From the NCBI GenBank assembly GCA_964464035.1, contig CAYXEN010000098.1, forward strand, positions 1 to 5,414: a stretch of 5,414 nucleotides of DNA, read 5' to 3'. This DNA comes from CAYXEN01 sp964464035 (GTDB lineage: Bacteria; Krumholzibacteriota; Krumholzibacteriia; WVZY01). The notes beneath the pieces are model-generated. The model did not search any database. It was not told the origin of the DNA and saw only the letters and a list, made by a program, of their open reading frames with translations. Shown piece by piece: positions 4,087 to 5,414 of the stretch. Each line of letters starts with the position of its first letter. Position 1 is the first letter of the stretch. A program made the position numbers and the translations under genes.

Positions 4087-5414
4087 ATGAAGATTCTCTT
4101 ATATAGCGCGATTGTTCTATTGCTTAATTTGCCCTATCCGTCTGCACAAGCTACTACAACAGTGAATCTGGGTGCCGTCGTGAATGAGATGGGCAAGGAT
4201 CTCAGGTTCAGATACAGGCTGATCAAGGGTTCGGAGCTGCTCAAGGGCGAGGTCAAATGGGAGGCGAAAGTGCCCTACGGAGTCAAGGATATATACAAGC
4301 TCAAGAACGGAAACCTCCTGGTGATAACAAGGGACAGTTATGCAGTGGCGGATTGCGAGCGGATATACGAGACGGACAACGACGATGAATACTTGTCGTT
4401 CTTCAGCCCCGAGGGGGTGCTTCTGAACAAGATATCGATAGGGGGGGCGAGTATCGTCAAGATTCACCAATCGGATGACGGGTCGCTTATAAGCCTTGAG
4501 GGTGGGTACCACGAAAGCCCGATGTTCGTCATAACGGATGGAGAGGGGAAGTTGCATTTCAAGACGTACGGCAAGGTGGTTCCCTATCCTTCATCGCGAG
4601 GGGACTTTCTCGTGAATGGGCGCTCCAGGACATATACCAGGCCGGCATATATAGTCATTCCCGGTGGAGAGCGCAGATCGATAAATATAGGGAGGCTCAT
4701 GAACATAGACGGCTCCGATAGATCGGCTCCGCTCACGGCGCTTGGGGATAAGGAGAGGGACATGGCCGTCTTGTGGTCGTTTGGAGATAAGGTGCTGCTT
4801 ATAGGCGATGGCTCGAGGGAAGGATCAAACATTCTAACATACTATGACACAAGGCATGACAGAATCATCTGGAACAAGGAGATCCCGTTCTATCCGCGTA
4901 TTGTAGCGGCTAGTCATGATAGCAGCACTGGTAATTGGTATACATTGGGGAATTGTTCACCCAACGAGCTTAAGTATAGAACTATTATAAGCTCGATGAA
5001 TTCAGGCGAAATTCAAGGCGCTATTATCGATAGTGGTGGCATATGGGATGAAAGTATTGGATCGCAAGATGGTTGTTTCTACGCGAACATAATTGGCGGT
5101 CTTAAAAAGGATGATCTCAGCTATCGGGTGTTCTTAGCCAAGATAGATCCACGCTTCAATGTCATTTGCTACGGATTGCTGTGGGCTGGAAATGCGCTTA
5201 GGAAGATGAAGCATTTAAGAGGCTACGTTTGGGGCATGCAGAAGGCATGCACATTAGCGGGTAATTGCTACCCGATCGTTACTCCCATCTACGACATGAG
5301 AGGCGGCCTTTCCAGCGACCAGAAGATGGATCTTTTTTCCAGGAGAGTCGATCCCGTGATTCTCGAGGGCTATTGGTTCATCTACGAGATGAATGATCAA
5401 TATGTCACGCTCGT
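4087..5414 (+). CDS. Hypothetical exported protein with beta-propeller-like repeats, C-terminus beyond window
   Basis: The frame opens at ATG 4087 and stays open to the right edge, giving at least 442 residues. I do not recognise the family. Residues 1-22 look like a Sec signal peptide: a Lys at 2, hydrophobic core ILLYSAIVLLL at 3-13, and cleavage probably after AQA (20-22). The mature part is rich in short strands ending in turns of the type D/N-G-x-L, for example LKNGNLLV (72-79), DDGSLISL (130-137) and DGEGKLHF (151-158). With FFSPEGVLL (105-113) this suggests beta-propeller blades roughly 40-55 residues apart. Cysteines at 90, 290, 330, 361, 388 and 394 could form disulphides outside the cytoplasm. 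AGGGGG (4078-4083) lies 3 bases before the ATG, a short spacing, but the signal peptide supports this start. A role in binding or surface structure is possible; the function is unknown. Confidence 0.8.
   Translation, partial: MKILLYSAIVLLLNLPYPSAQATTTVNLGAVVNEMGKDLRFRYRLIKGSELLKGEVKWEAKVPYGVKDIYKLKNGNLLVITRDSYAVADCERIYETDNDDEYLSFFSPEGVLLNKISIGGASIVKIHQSDDGSLISLEGGYHESPMFVITDGEGKLHFKTYGKVVPYPSSRGDFLVNGRSRTYTRPAYIVIPGGERRSINIGRLMNIDGSDRSAPLTALGDKERDMAVLWSFGDKVLLIGDGSREGSNILTYYDTRHDRIIWNKEIPFYPRIVAASHDSSTGNWYTLGNCSPNELKYRTIISSMNSGEIQGAIIDSGGIWDESIGSQDGCFYANIIGGLKKDDLSYRVFLAKIDPRFNVICYGLLWAGNALRKMKHLRGYVWGMQKACTLAGNCYPIVTPIYDMRGGLSSDQKMDLFSRRVDPVILEGYWFIYEMNDQYVTL

Noticed and set aside
4117..4832. 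Minus-strand open frames at 4117-4557 and 4584-4832
   Set aside because: They are antisense to the exported-protein frame, which has a signal peptide, a ribosome site and coherent codon use.

Overview
The window is bacterial and protein-dense. The left 3.2 kb is the start of a tryptophan biosynthesis operon on the minus strand. The right 2 kb, beyond a run of 100 Ns, carries two plus-strand genes: a small MscS-type channel and a secreted protein of unknown function. G+C is moderately high by eye, start sites have Shine-Dalgarno sequences, and the one promoter seen is sigma-70-like. An exported protein with an ordinary signal peptide and an MscS channel suit many bacteria. I cannot place the lineage from this sequence. 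The N run suggests a draft or metagenome scaffold.

Minus strand, in order of transcription (right to left): a near-consensus promoter (3245-3216), a 38-codon leader peptide gene with Trp-Tyr-Trp codons (3180-3064), an intrinsic terminator (about 3042-3004), trpE (2968-1469), trpG (1466-885), an 87-base spacer with a hairpin, and trpD (797 to beyond the left edge). TrpE and TrpG are the two subunits of anthranilate synthase. TrpD adds the phosphoribosyl group to anthranilate. Together they carry out the first two committed steps from chorismate to tryptophan.

The main find is the trpE leader. It reads as a complete ribosome-mediated transcription attenuator. The base pairing of a 1:2 hairpin, a 9-bp antiterminator and a 3:4 terminator can be worked out by eye, and the leader-peptide Trp codons sit just where a stalled ribosome would free the antiterminator strand. 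The leader is unusual in three ways: it is Tyr-rich, it continues for 15 codons after the last Trp codon, and the antiterminator strand lies inside the peptide gene.

Bases 3263-3362 are Ns, so the distance and even the linkage between the trp operon and the right-hand genes is uncertain. Right of the gap are a compact 176-residue MscS-like channel (3394-3924), a hairpin with a T/C-rich tail that may be its terminator, and a gene from 4087 past the right edge. That gene encodes an exported protein with beta-propeller-like repeats.
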